Shown piece by piece: positions 1-11,213 of a DNA stretch of 64,000 nucleotides. This DNA comes from Stenocarpella maydis. Lineage: Eukaryota > Ascomycota > Sordariomycetes > Diaporthales > Diaporthaceae. The stretch's first letter is position 1; every line of letters begins with the position of its first letter. The notes beneath the pieces were generated by a model that was not told the origin of the DNA, did no database searches, and was given only the letters and a program-made list of their open reading frames with translations. The position numbers and the translations under genes are program-made. The stretch is from the NCBI GenBank assembly GCA_002270565.1, contig NQMI01000070.1:56883-120882 (forward strand), read 5' to 3'.

Positions 1-2236
1 TAATTAGTCTCTATATCAATTACTCTATTTCTATATCCTACGTTTATATCTTCTATAGTACTAAGTCTATAGAGGTCTTTCTTCTAATACTATAAGATTT
101 AATCTTTATTAATAATACTTGGTAATATAAAGTTGCCCTAAGTACTACTATCTAATAGTATACTATATATTTTCTTATTAATTCTTACTACTTAGAATGA
201 TATATATATAACTTTTATAAGTTATATATAGGGATTAGTAGTTTATAATTAGTTATTGTTCCTTTATAAGTAATTATTATCTTTTCCTTATTCTTATTAT
301 TTATATACTAAGCATTATTATTTCTAGTTGTATTATTATTCTGTTTCTTTATGCTAGGGGAGGAGTTTCTTATCTAGGTGAATGAAGCATTTAGTTAACC
401 TATATACCCATACTCTATTAAGTCCTTGTAGGCATCTAAGTAGTAGTTTTCTATTAAGTTTAATAATTATATATGCCTTAGTTTTATTATAGCTAATGAT
501 TTTCTACTGCCTAAGTTTGAAGTTCTTATAAGTTCTTATAACAGGTTCTAAATAGAATCTTCTAGGAAAGAAAGATTAGCTAGCTTTCTCCTAAAAGTAA
601 ACATAATAAGCATACTAAATGCATAAGATCTATAAGATCTTAGTATACTTAAGGTGCTATAGCTAGAGATAGGTCTTATCTCTAGTTTCCCTAATAGGAG
701 GCTAGTGCAGCTCTTTTATAACCTATGCTAGGAGTATCCCTGCAATAGTGATTCTGATTATACTAGTACTGGGCGTAATGGGTTGGTACTTTTTTAGGTG
801 CTTTTTATGGTTCTTATTAGGGTGTTTGCATTTATTAGCATTCAGTATAGGGTCCTTATTATTTCTTTAGCCATTATTTCTAGCGCTTAAGCAGTCTAAG
901 TTGCTATTATTTATTACTATTTCATATAGTACTCCTTATCTTTCTATTACTAACTATCTTTTCTATTAAGGTTATTTAGGGAATCATTTAGAAGCTTCTT
1001 TTTCCAAAAGGTATAGTAAGTACTAGTTATTAAAGTAAGAGGTCTAGTTAAGGGCTCTATAATTAGGGCTAGTATCTATTACTTTCTTAGGAGTAGTTGG
1101 TAAGTTATCTGGATCCTTAGGTTTACTCTTGTTAGGGTGGATTAGATATTCTATATAAAGGTTGAGTTAATAAATGCAAGGGGTTTTGCCTTCTAGGTAT
1201 ATTAGGCATTCCTTATTAAGTAAATGGCCATATTATTTAGGCTATTTATAGTATATAATTATATTAACCTATTATTATTATTTTAGGATAGGTCTTTATA
1301 GTTGTTTTCTGGCCTTCTGTAATTATAATACTTCTAGCTGTTATTAGGGCATTATTATACTATATTAAGTTCTATAGGTTCTAAATGGGTACTATAGGCA
1401 GTTCCTTATTATTATTACTAATTACTATAAAGGTTACCCTTATAATAGTATTTCTTTCCATTATTAGATTAGTATTAGGACTTCTATTAGTTTCTAGGAT
1501 TCTTATACTAATACTCTTATAATTATTTAAATAATTACTTATTAATATATATAGCTATAGCAATATACTTTATAAATTCATTAAGCCCATTTAATTTAGA
1601 AAGCTTATCTTTAATATCTTAAAACCTTTATGAAACTAGCTTATAAGCGCTTTATTACTTAAACTAATATAAATAGTAAGTTACTTAAAGTAGGAAGCAT
1701 ATTTAGAAGCTAAGTCTTCCTATCTAAATTATATAAGCTATTATTTAGCAGTTTATTCCTTATTTAGGTTACTAAAGGCATTCTTTAAGGCTTACTTAAA
1801 GTTATTATATTTCCTAAAAATAGCTCTAATATTATTATCTTATTTTATTTTATTATTCTCTAAGTAGTTTCTAGGAGGAAGTTTAAACTAAGTAAGAGTA
1901 TTTTCCAGAAGCTGATATTTAATAAAAATAATCTTATTATAATTAGTTTTAAACTAAAGTTTATAATATTAGAAATAAGTATAATATTGAGTAAGGAATC
2001 CCTAGAGGGTTCCTTTATCTTCCTTATAGGGGCTGGGCTTATCCATCTTATAAGCCTTAGCTTATTAAATCATGTAGAGATGGTTAATTTCTTACTAAAG
2101 GAGTCTGATATGTAAAGCCATTTCCTAAGCACTTATAGCCTGGGATTATCTGTTATTAGAGGAGGTAGTTAATATTATGTCTTTATATTACTTATTTAGT
2201 TATATATATAACCATTCTAAATAATAATCATTAAAA
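1..2236 (-). mobile_element. Degraded chromovirus, 5' half (gag/protease part)
   Basis: AT-rich sequence with no open frame. It aligns by eye with the gag-protease part of the better preserved elements: the opening 250 bases correspond to the block near 20.87-21.1 kb (shared words such as gattagtctctatat and ctaagtctataga). It runs up to an LTR at 2237 in the same order as gag runs to the LTR near 23.4 kb, so the lost proteins were on the minus strand. It continues beyond the left window edge. Stops and transitions are everywhere, consistent with heavy RIP; nothing here can be translated usefully. Confidence 0.7.
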
Positions 2237-2711
2237 TATAATAATTATATTAAACATTTATAGGGTTTAGTGGTAATCTATAGGGTTTATATCAGCAGAG
2301 CGGTACAGAGGTAGCATATAACTAACGTATAATATATAAAGATACTGTTTATAAAGAGGGTATAATTAGAAGCTGTAAGGCTATCCAATTAGTAAGACTA
2401 AATACTTAGATTAATAACTAAACAGTTTATTCTATACAAGCTATCTATTATCATAATAACTATATTCTTATATAATCCAACTCTTCAGGTAGTTGTATTA
2501 GATATAGGATAAGCTTATATATCTATGAATATATTGGATATATTATGATCCGGTATATCCATCTAAGAGGGGGTGGGTAGGTTCCTAACTTTAACTCTAG
2601 TAAGGTAGTTTTACTAATGAATCAGGCGGGGTAGCGCTTCAGGGCTGACTCGTGATTTATAAGGTTTGTCCTTTGCGGTAGTTAGCGGCCGATGGGTGTG
2701 TGTTCATAACA
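2237..2711 (-). repeat. LTR, subfamily B
   Basis: This is the 5' LTR (minus-strand sense) of the element to its left. It starts with TATAAT, a decayed form of TGTAAT, and ends in CATAACA. It contains the family core with the words ctgtaaggctatccaat and aatacttagattaataact, found in every LTR of this window. Its first 80 bases (aacatttatagggtttag and following) match the LTR at 63249 rather than the LTRs at 15.6-38 kb, defining a second subfamily. Confidence 0.75.
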
Positions 2712-3197
2712 TAAAAGCACTATTAGGTAACTATATCCTTGAAAACTACTAGATAGACACTAATTTTAAAGGATCTGCTATTAGAAACAGCTTTATTGAT
2801 GAAAATAAAGTATATATGTCTAAATCTTAGCTTTTAGATATTATTTTTAAGATGCTTAAATAATTATAAGAGTTAAGGTTTATAATAGCTAATTATACTT
2901 ACTAGAAATACTTAAGCCCTATATAATAAGTACTCTTTAGAAAAATTCTTAAGGGATATAATAAGAAAGAGTTTAACTTAGTCATATCCTAAAATAAAAA
3001 AAAAACTATAGGGTAAAATTAAAGCCTATGTAAAGATCTAGAGGAAAAAGGTTTAAATTAACCTAAATAAGACTTTTGCTAATATTGAGGATATTTAGAG
3101 TGCATAAATTGATGCTGGGGCTGTATTGCCTGATAGTGATGATTCTAATGATTCCTTGGTAATAGTTGTGGCGGGAAATTGACGTTAGGAATAGTGG
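2712..3197 (+). repeat. Unidentified degraded transposon remnant, 3' end
   Basis: AT-rich sequence without a gene. The last 130 bases, ending in gtggcgggaaattg and gaatagtgg, recur at 35385-35540, so this is the tail of a dispersed repeat. Read in the plus frame, both copies end with a short acidic tail (DSxDSL) and a stop after VAGN. This could be the C-terminus of a DNA transposase, but no catalytic motif is visible and the family is not identified. Confidence 0.5.
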
Positions 3198-3240
3198 CAG
3201 GGGGGGGGGGGAGGGGGGCCCGGAGGGGCCCGGCCGGAAG
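3198..3240. repeat. G-run and GC-rich patch
   Basis: A run of twelve G, an A, six more G and a GC-rich stretch containing CCGGAAGCCGG sit inside AT-rich DNA. The homologous repeat at 35.5 kb has NNN at the equivalent point, which suggests that this segment is hard to sequence or assemble. Confidence 0.6.
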
Positions 3241-3408
3241 CCGGGGCGACGATGTTATAGAAGTAATTGGAATTACCAAGTACAAAGAATTAAGCGAATA
3301 GTATAATAGTTCCTTTGCAACCCGCTTAAATTATCCCGCCCCAAAGCCCCTCCATGCGCGTAGATGCAGGGTACTCCACCCCCCTAGGTGAAGGGCCTCC
3401 ACATACCA

Positions 3409-3484
3409 AACAGTGGTGGGAATTGAACCCGCTGACCTGGCAATTCAAAGATTAGATTTAAAGCACTAGTCCCCACACACTGTG
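3409..3484 (-). tRNA. tRNA-like relic, possible Gln (TTG)
   Basis: On the minus strand, a 76-nt segment starts CACAGTG and ends CACTGTT, which pair over six of seven positions like an acceptor stem. A T-arm-like GCGGG-TTCAATT-CCCAC (one mismatch) and an anticodon-loop-like CTTTGAA are correctly spaced. The anticodon stem pairs poorly, so it is at best a decayed tRNA or a tRNA-derived repeat. Confidence 0.3.
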
Positions 3485-3539
3485 AAATGCCTTCTGCAAT
3501 CAAATTGCTATTAGGCCGAGCCATCCTGGGGTAGAAGCA

Positions 3540-4587
3540 TGGGTATCAATAACTAAATCTTCTGCATTCAGATAACGTTCGCAAAATCGCCAAGCAAGGT
3601 AAACAGCCTACAGGCGACCTCGGCTTCTGGGGAGTCCATAAGCGCGGCACCATCTTCGAGAATCTGTCTGACAACATGACCTATGGATTTGCTGTTAAGA
3701 TGCTCCAGGATTGTGATCGAGCAGCTCAGCACAGGGATGGCTATAAGACTCAAAGCGGCGAGACCGCCAACGCCGTGGATGCCTCTAAGCTCGCCAACCA
3801 GGTCGCATCTGCAGCTGTGGCGAGCGGATGAACGGTCTGCCTAACACCAGCGGTCTCACCATGGATCCACACATGCTTGGCCAATTCTATGAGATTTCCG
3901 ACAGCGACTTGATTGATGACGAGGGCCCGACTCGGCCTCGCGCCGGCATGCGTCGCCACTCGGAGGATGAAGGCCCCGTCGCGAATAGGTCCAGGACCCA
4001 AATTATATAATTAATTACTTATAGGTAATATTATAGGTAATTTTTGTTTCCTCTATTATACTATATAAAATACTTCAGTATAAGTCAAAACTTCTTTATT
4101 CTATTTCTTAAGGCTTTAAGTTTAATTCCTAATAATAAAAACAGTTAGAAAACAATTACAAAACAATTAGAAAAATTAATCCTAATCTCTATCTTAATCC
4201 TCTTAAATATATTACCTTAGAATTTTGAAGAAATTTCTATTTTTAGACTTCTTGAAAATTACCTATAGGTACCCGCTAAGAACCTATGGGTAATTCCTGG
4301 GCCTAGTCACGAAGCGCAAGAGGAAGGCATCTCAAACTCCCATCGCTGAGCCCGTCAAACATTCGATCGCCACGGCTGGCAAAAGTGCCTGTTTGGACCC
4401 TGCGTCGGTTTCCGGCACCGCTCGACTGTCTCTCGAGGATGAGATGACAGTGAGTGAGCACATGGATGACGCGGAGTGGGACGCCTTCTGTGTAAGGATC
4501 TGTGCGGAGGGTGCGGCTATCCTGAAGGACAAGAAGAACTGGCCAAAGTGGGATGCGATCCTCGCCAGGGCCTCTATGGAAGACTAG
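3540..4587 (+). pseudogene. Gene fragment split by a MITE-like insertion
   Basis: Two pieces of normal GC content flank an AT-rich insert (3994-4303). The upstream piece carries an open frame at 3828-3993 with an acidic SDSDLIDDEG segment. The downstream piece, 4306-4587, encodes a basic start (VTKRKRKAS) and an acidic or Trp-containing tail (HMDDAEWDAF to ASMED) followed by a stop. Read through the insert, the two could be one protein. Short minus-strand open frames overlap 3568-4001, so orientation is not fully certain. I do not recognise the family. Confidence 0.4.
3994..4303. mobile_element. MITE-like insertion with imperfect terminal inverted repeats
   Basis: The AT-rich block starts GGACCCAAATTA and ends TAATTCCTGGGCC, imperfect inverted termini. 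Inner copies of TTACCTATAGGT or its decayed form sit next to both ends. A TA follows the right end and CA (possibly mutated TA) precedes the left, compatible with a TA target like Tc1/mariner or pogo MITEs. The same terminal words recur at 15227-15330. No open frame is present. Confidence 0.5.
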
Positions 4588-4918
4588 GGATATCTAGACG
4601 TCGAGGATTCTGATTGAGATAGACTACCACGGTTTAGGTTTTGACAGCATAGCCATGTTGATGAGGTAGTGGATGCAAGAGGTGACGTTAGGCGGGTTAG
4701 GGCTTGTGTAAGTGGGTAACGCCGAGGCTTAGTGCGCCCCATGATGGACACGGCCTCCACGACGACGCCGTTGGCGTTCTTCCGCAGTAGAAACTTACTT
4801 GGGTACCTAAATAGGCAGTGCGTGAAGCATAAAGAATTTAAGCTTATAGTCGCCAGTACCATCACAGCTACCTCACATTTCCACTCCAATCTCCCTGTTG
4901 ATTCCTTCCTTGTTTATC

Positions 4919-5933
4919 ATGTCCTCCGACAAGATGGTGAGTAGCCTTCCAGTGTACACCTGCCAGGCACACCTACCACATCTAGGCGGTGGGGTGATAC
5001 TGCATAAAACCCACAATACCTAGTGCCAACACCTATAATACATCCACAAACCCTGCACCATCGGCGCATACCGTCAACTTGCATACTGGATTCAAATGAT
5101 TACGGACTACTCACAAGACTGAGCCCAACAAATGAGCTCTGAGCTCTGAGAAGTGCATTGGCCATAGCTGGATGGGCTGGGTGCACAAATCCGGCTGAAA
5201 TGATCAGTTTGGTATCTCTGAGTTCAAGGATATACCTATGGTTGAATTTTTCATGCTGACTATGGCTGCTTCAGGACTCCCCACTTCCACCGCATAGGCA
5301 GTCTACATGCAGTTCTGGCGGCGACATCGATAGCAACGGGAACCTCAAGCTCATCGCCGGCCCGAGCGCGGTGCAGGTGCGAGTGGATGCCAATGCGCTC
5401 CGCGGATGTCGAAAGTTTTCGACTGCATGCTGTTCGGGTGCTTCACGGAGGCGCAGCAGCGAGATGACAGGGCCGTCAAGCTCTCCGAGGACGACCCAGA
5501 GGCTCTCGCGGACATCGCACACGGCAACTTCTCGCGTGTCCCACAGGACCTGCCAGTCTCGGAGGTCTAGCGAGTCACGATGATCGTCGGCAAGTACTTC
5601 ATGATGGAGTTGGTGCGGCCGTGGGAGGCTCATTGGAGTTGTAGATTGAGTCTGGAGAAATTTGAACCATGCCAGTCCGAAGGCACGACGGAGCCGACTT
5701 ACGAGGACCTCCAGAGACTCTGTATCCTGTACCAATGCAAACACTTATTCCGGAACTTCCAAAGCGGTTTTGTAAAATTTCTGGTGACATCAATGGTCAA
5801 CCCAGACGGCGAACTTGTATTCAAGGCAGACGCCAGTGCCGACGGGCAATGTCCTGTGCCGGAAGGCGGCGAGTGGAAGGAAGTTGGACTGCTTCCAGAC
5901 AGCATCATCAGAGAGCCAGCTAGGTTTTGTTGA
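4919..5933 (+). pseudogene. BTB/POZ-type domain protein, disabled
   Basis: A plausible first exon (4919-4936, MSSDKM) ends at a GTGAGT donor and joins CAG at 5274 to a frame reading NLKLIAGPSAVQVRVDANAL. A one-base shift near 5405 then moves to a frame reading SKVFDCMLFGCFTEAQQ, then DDPEALADIAHGNF, VPQDLPVSEV, an in-frame TAG at 5568-5570, and RVTMIVGKYFMMELVRPWEAHW onward to a stop at 5933. This is the pattern of fungal nuclear BTB-like proteins, in which a ligand-free BTB fold mediates protein contacts. The frameshift and nonsense codon make it a pseudogene unless they are sequencing errors. The TAG is not a RIP-type change from TAC. Confidence 0.65.
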
Positions 5934-6020
5934 TTGAAGCGAGGGCCGGGACTCAAAGCACAGAAATTTTAAACTAACGCAATACCAACATGCTTTTCAA
6001 AAGATCAGAGGCGTTGCGTG

Positions 6021-6566
6021 ATGTCACGTTTAATGAGAGAACTCGACACAGTGCTGCGGTCAGGAGTTACAGACCTCCAGCTGGCCGCCTGCCGGCCCAA
6101 AACTGCCTTCATTGCGCAAATTCACTGGTCATCATGGTTCAAAAATCTGCCCCCGGATGTTCCCTGGCCTATCGAATTTCTCTTGGTGCAGGAAGGCGCC
6201 TGGCCTTTCGATTTTTCCCGTCGCCAAGCTGCCAACATCCTAGACCACATCAGTATGGGAATTGAGCGAGGCTTCGTTGTTGCCTGCGATCGCCCGACTT
6301 GGCATCCAGATCGCACATTTTGTGAGCCTAGACTGCCTCATGGCTTTGGGTTATCATGGCAGGAGCAGCTGGGGCAGCGTATTGCAGGGTGGATTTCTCG
6401 CATATTTTTTGCTCATACTGTGAGAACGAGGTACCTAGGTAGTCAAGGTATCTCCATGTTCTCCTTCACCCCTTCTGTTTGGTTTTTCTTGAGGCAACAG
6501 TTTATTTCAATTCCGTGTAAGGAAAGAGAACCGAGGCCTGGTACGTCGGAAGCTAGGTCTTCCTGA
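6021..6566 (+). CDS. Hypothetical ORF, unrecognised
   Basis: An ATG-initiated frame of 181 codons. The first two thirds look protein-like (Trp-rich segments such as IHWSSWFKNLPPDVPWP and GLSWQEQLGQRI), while the tail after residue 135 looks like read-through into non-coding DNA. A truncated gene or an unrecognised 3' intron is possible. No domain is recognised. It lies just behind the broken BTB-type gene, in the repeat/gene border zone. Confidence 0.3.
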   Translation: MSRLMRELDTVLRSGVTDLQLAACRPKTAFIAQIHWSSWFKNLPPDVPWPIEFLLVQEGAWPFDFSRRQAANILDHISMGIERGFVVACDRPTWHPDRTFCEPRLPHGFGLSWQEQLGQRIAGWISRIFFAHTVRTRYLGSQGISMFSFTPSVWFFLRQQFISIPCKEREPRPGTSEARSS

Positions 6567-6774
6567 CAAATAAAGTATACGGGTCCCTCCGGTTGAGCCA
6601 TGGATGCCTCGGTGAATCGGACTCGTGTGAAACTTCCCCCCCCCCGGTCTTTGATTCGTAGACCGATGGCCATCAGCTGGTGGTTCTTCCTACCTCCAGG
6701 TGGCAAATCGCCCAAGACTAGAGACTCGGCCACGCTGGTGATGTGTCGATGTATCTACATGTCGATGCGTTGAT

Positions 6775-7840
6775 CTAACACGAGATTCCTTTATTCACGA
6801 ACTCGCCTCCCTCCATCTCAGGGTCCGGCTCCCAATCAGCATCCGGCTCCCAATCAGCATCCGCCTCCCCATCATCCGCCTCCTCAAAGGGCTCCTCCCT
6901 CATCCGCTTCGCCAGGTCTCCAAGCTCGCGGATGTGATTCTCCGTATCTAAAATCGTCCTCGCCAGAGTGGAGCCGTAGTTGGGCACGCGGAGCTGCTTC
7001 CGGCGCAGAATGTCGAGGGCGGTGGCGTCGGCCTCGATGATTGCCATCATGGCTCTGGTGTTCTTGGGGCCATCGTAGTGGAAGAACCTTGTGCTAAAGT
7101 TTCCGACAAGGTACTCCAGGGACAATATGCAGCTATCTGCGGCCTCGTACACGTCCCTCTCTACTTCTCTGACTGAGTGGAGCTGTTGGCGGGAGGCGTT
7201 CTGCTGAGCGCGGATCTGGAAAGCGATTAGTTGTGGGCACGAGCTTGTCAGGTTTCAGGTGGTTTCCAAAGTACGGTAGGCTACGCACCGAGTTTAGCGT
7301 CCTCGTGATGTGCTGGTGAACGTTTCGAAAGATGCGGTTGGTCTCCCAGGCCTCATAGGTCTCCATGCGAACGCGATGGGGCGGAGTGTACTCGCGCTTG
7401 AGTGCAGGGCGACAAGGGGTGGTGTTCTCAGCAGCAGGGTCGCCCTCCTTGGGCCTCTTTGGCCCATCGATATCGTTGAGTTTGTTAGGCTTGTCAGGCA
7501 TGCCGGTGTCGTTGACCGTGGATTGCTCTTGCAGGCCGTTGGGCCGCTCCTCAGCCTTGTCAGCCTCGCCGGCTGTTCCCACACTGGCGTTGGCATCAGC
7601 CATGGTGTCTTGTTGCATTTCGAGAGAAGGAACTGTGACGGCTGTTGTGGTGGCTGTGGTGGACGATTGGTAAGCATTGGTGGCAGGCTGGCCCGTTTGC
7701 GCAGGTGAAGCGTGGGCTCTACGAGTCGGCAGGGACGACTGAACAGCGCTGCCCTGGGGCAGCTGGGACCTTGTGGCCTTCTTTTTGCGGCGATGCCAGA
7801 GACCGACTGGCTTTTCCAGGTGGGATTGCGACTGCCCCAT
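6775..7840 (-). CDS. Hypothetical protein with N-myristoylation-like start
   Basis: Two exons (7840-7289 and 7215-6775) joined over a 73-nt GTGCGT...CAG intron give 330 aa. The first in-frame ATG begins MGQSQSH, which fits the myristoylation rule (Gly2, Ser6), and is followed by a basic RRKKK patch, suggesting membrane anchoring. Residues about 25-130 are low-complexity Ser/Thr/Ala-rich. The C-terminal half is more structured (ETYEAWETNRIFRNVHQHI, then AADSCILSLEYLVG, then RRKQLRVPNYGSTLARTI) and closes with an acidic ADWEPDADWEPDPE repeat. I do not recognise a named domain; the helical C-terminal region could mediate protein contacts. The splice junction keeps frame, and composition is normal for the gene islands. 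Confidence 0.6.
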
Positions 7841-8543
7841 CCTGCCGTTTACTGGCCTGCACCTGCACTGTTGCTCTGCCTGACAGCGTGATCTTGAGCT
7901 GCTGAAAAAGCAGAACAAAAGAAGTCAGAGACAATCGTTTGTGGACGAGGGCCTGAGAAAAATAGTTTGTTAGACGGTCCTTGGCAGGCTTTGATGGGCG
8001 GTTGTGCCGGGATTTGAGGGTGGAGCTTTGTTATATCTCTCAGCAGCTGAGCACCTGAATCGAGCTAAGGAGAGCAGATGGAAGATTTCAGCACACCTTG
8101 CAGAAGTCCGCACAGAGATAGAGGCCATCAATGATCTGCCCTTGGAGCTAACACTGGGCCGGTGTGTTGACGAACCGGGTGCTTCGCTCTGGCAGGTATC
8201 TGGAGAGACGATCTGATATCTGGGATTGGTTTGTGAGATGCTCATCAACTTTCGCCCAAAATGCGGACGGAATGCTTCATCTGATATTGCGGCTGATGCT
8301 TAAAAAATGAGCAAGAAAAGATCAAATGTCTCGGATGGAAGTATCAAGGAAGTTGTAGAGGTTGTGATATGTTTGTTGTGTTTGACGCACGCTGTTCAAG
8401 TGAGCCTTGCCCAAGTACCTAGGTATCATGTTGTACTGTCTTGTCCTGTCACATCCATGCGCCTTTGATACTAGTCACTTCCATTGCTCCTTTTTCAGGC
8501 ATTCAGGCAGGCCATGGGCCTCAAAGGTTTTCAAGTGGTATAC
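7841..8543. other. Intergenic region
   Basis: About 700 bases between the start of the putative myristoylated protein and the 3' end of the alpha-glucosidase. Short open frames here have no convincing protein character. The palindrome TACCTAGGTA occurs near 8414 and a CCTAGGTA near 8544. Confidence 0.6.
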
Positions 8544-10388
8544 CTAGGTAGCTCCATAGTTCAAGTAGATCCGACCCTCATAGGGCCGCAGCACCTGGTC
8601 CTCCGAGTCCTCATAAGTGCTGAGAAGCAGCTTCATGCCAGAGGCCTCCTCCTGTTGTCCTAGCTGTATTGGCTGTGTGGAGCTGGTGAAGTTCAACATG
8701 ACAACTGCTGTCTTCTCATCGTACCTTTTGAGGTAGGTAAATGTCTCCTCGTTGTTTGGCTCCAGCAGCTCGAAAGAACCATAGATGAGGACATCCCGGT
8801 GCTCTTTTCGAATGGCGAGTGCCTTTTTATAGAAGTTCAAAACACTCCTGTCATCTTGGCTTTGCTTCGCCACATTGATCCTCGTATAAGAGTCATGGGC
8901 TCGCATCCATGGGTTCGCATCTGGGGAAGTGAAGCCACCATGAGGCGACGAGTCCCACTGCATTAGGAGCCTAGCATGGTCGCGGGCCATTATCTGCAAG
9001 CCCTTCATGATGCGTTCTCTTCTCGTCGGGTCTGCTCCTGATTCTGAAAGCCTCACGGCTTCCGCGTAGTGGCCCACTGCTTCCACATCTTTGTACTCCT
9101 CGATAGTCCAATGCCCTGGTGCGTTTATCATTCCTATCTCCTGGCCCTGGTAAAGAAAAAGCGTGCCTGTCTGTCCAACGAGGCTCAGTGCCAGCATCTT
9201 TGCTGACGCTTCCCGCCACTCAGGCCTGTCGTTGCCGAATCGCGACACGGATCGACCGTTGTCGTGGTTCTCGTTGAATACGGTAGTCCAGCCATCGGTG
9301 TTTTCAATGAAAGTCTGCCACTTCTCGACGATTGACTTCATCTCGGAAAGCTTCCAGGGCTGGTAGTCGTACTTGCCATCGAATCCATTCCCCATTCCAA
9401 GATGAGTAAAGTCAAACTGGAAGACCATGCTGAGCTCCTCGGCCGCTGTCGAAACGTACTCCAGAACACCTTTTGGGTCCGGCGTCAGAGAAAGTTCTCC
9501 AACTGTTACCAATGGCCCATGGTCAAATGTTTGATATTGGTCCAGCACCTCGCGTTTCATCTCCTTGCAGAACTCATGAATTCTCGGACCGTTGCACCAA
9601 AACTGTGGCGCCGCTTGCACGTAGCTGTTTGGGTCTGTGACGGGGGCGTCCACAAAAGGAAGCACCTTGCTGTACTTGTTTACAGTGTCGACCCGAAAGC
9701 CGTCGATGCCCTTATCGAGCCAGAATCTCATAGCACTCTGATAAATAGCCTTGCGACACTCCTCGTTGTCCCAGTTAAGGTCCGGCTGTTCCGGTGCGTA
9801 GAGATGCAGGTAATACTCCTGCGTATGCTCGTCCCAGGTCCACGTGCTTCCAGCAAAATAGCTTCGATAGTTTGTCGGTGATAGCCTGTCGCCACTTTCA
9901 TTGTAACGAGCCGGGCGCCAGAAGTACCAGTCCCTCTTCGGGTTGTCTCTTGACGATCTGGATTCCTTGAACCATTTGTGCTCAACTGAGGTGTGGTTGA
10001 CGACAAGGTCCAGGATGAGCTTCATGTTCCGGTCGTGACAGCCTCTGACCAGCTTTTCGACATCCTCAACGGTTCCATACGGGGCATAGACGCCCTCGTA
10101 ATCGGAGATATCATATCCCATATCAACCTGCGGGCTCTCAAACATCGGTGATAGCCACACAACATCCACTCCAAGATCGTCCAGGTAATCGAGCTTGGAG
10201 ATCAGGCCCGGGATATCTCCCCAGCCGTCCCCATCGGAGTCCTTGAAGCTCGCCGGGTAGACCTACGGAAACATATCAGCGGCTTTTGTTATTTGCATCG
10301 GTTCCTAGATGATTCGTCATACTTGATAAATGCATGCTTCTTTCCACCAAACTCGTTCGTGCTTTGTCCGAGCAATACTAAGCGACAT
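8544..10388 (-). CDS. Alpha-glucosidase / maltase (GH13)
   Basis: Two exons (10388-10323, 22 codons, and 10262-8544) joined over a 60-nt GTATGA...TAG intron give 594 aa, normal for fungal GH13 maltases. Exon 1 ends WWKEACIYQ and exon 2 starts VYPASFKDS, reconstituting the conserved N-terminus of the (beta/alpha)8 barrel. Visible motifs: DLVVNHTS (about 106-114), GFRVDTVN with nucleophile Asp214, VGELSLTP with acid/base Glu278, and NENHDNGRS with Asp356. There is no signal peptide, so it should be cytosolic, cleaving maltose or isomaltose-type alpha-glucosides brought in by a transporter. It is divergent to the MFS sugar transporter across an 825-bp spacer, as in maltose loci. Exact linkage specificity (1,4 against 1,6) cannot be read from these motifs. 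Confidence 0.93.
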
Positions 10389-11213
10389 GTTGGGAACACT
10401 GCAAGTGTGTCCAGGCTTGCATACACCTGGAGGATATTGGAAAGATCAGACGAAAACAGCACTATATATTCTACATGTGCATGTCTTTGGCTAGTTTCCC
10501 GTGCTACTTAATCCGTGGTCCTAGCCATCCTACCCTAACTCGGGCAAACATCCTCGATGCGCCGACTGCGGACCGTCGACACGGGCCCGGTTGCTTGGGT
10601 GTGTGGGGACGGCGGCAAACCCCTCTTCAGCTGCAGCTCAAGCAGGGCTCGGCATTTGCAGTGTAATTGCTGGCGGAGCATTCCGCCCTTGGAGAAGCAG
10701 CAGTTGAACGCTTGTGTCAGATGTAGCACGAGGGAGGCGCAACTTGACCGGGTGAACGCTGGTATCACGAGCAGGGTCATGCACCAGCATGGTCTCGTCG
10801 GGCCGACCACGAACAAGTAGCATCAAGAGACTGTACCATGGCCTGGTGATCTAGCTTTCTCCACCTGTCGAATCGCAGCGACCGGTACCCTCATCTCAGG
10901 GCTGATATCCCAAGCCTGTTGTAGCTTGCCAAGCTGCGGGGAGACGTCCTCGGATCATTGCCGTTGAAAACTTCCCTTCCAGGACTTCGCGGCTGCAAGT
11001 GGTCGCCGTACAATTCGCCGAGCCGCTGCCGTGGGGTTCGCTCGCTACTGTCACGTCGCACTGCACTGTTCGGACTGGGGCGGTGCAGTGTCCGGCGTAT
11101 ATGAACCCGGGCTCACATGGAAAAATATGAGGACATCAACCGGAGAGGGTTAGCGGTGGCTTTTGAGCCTTTCTGTCCAGCTCACACGATCAGCACTCCT
11201 AAAGTTATCCATC
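10389..11213. promoter_or_regulatory. Shared divergent promoter with CreA-type sites
   Basis: The spacer between the start codons of the alpha-glucosidase and the transporter. Four SYGGRG matches, the consensus of the carbon catabolite repressor CreA, lie on the plus strand at 10603-10608 (GTGGGG), 10936-10941 (GCGGGG), 11031-11036 (GTGGGG) and 11075-11080 (CTGGGG). Glucose repression of both genes is inferred, not shown. Short open frames within it look spurious. Confidence 0.5.

Noticed and set aside
5271..5744. 157-codon minus-strand ORF over the BTB-type pseudogene
   Set aside because: The plus strand carries the recognisable BTB pattern; the minus frame shows no family features.
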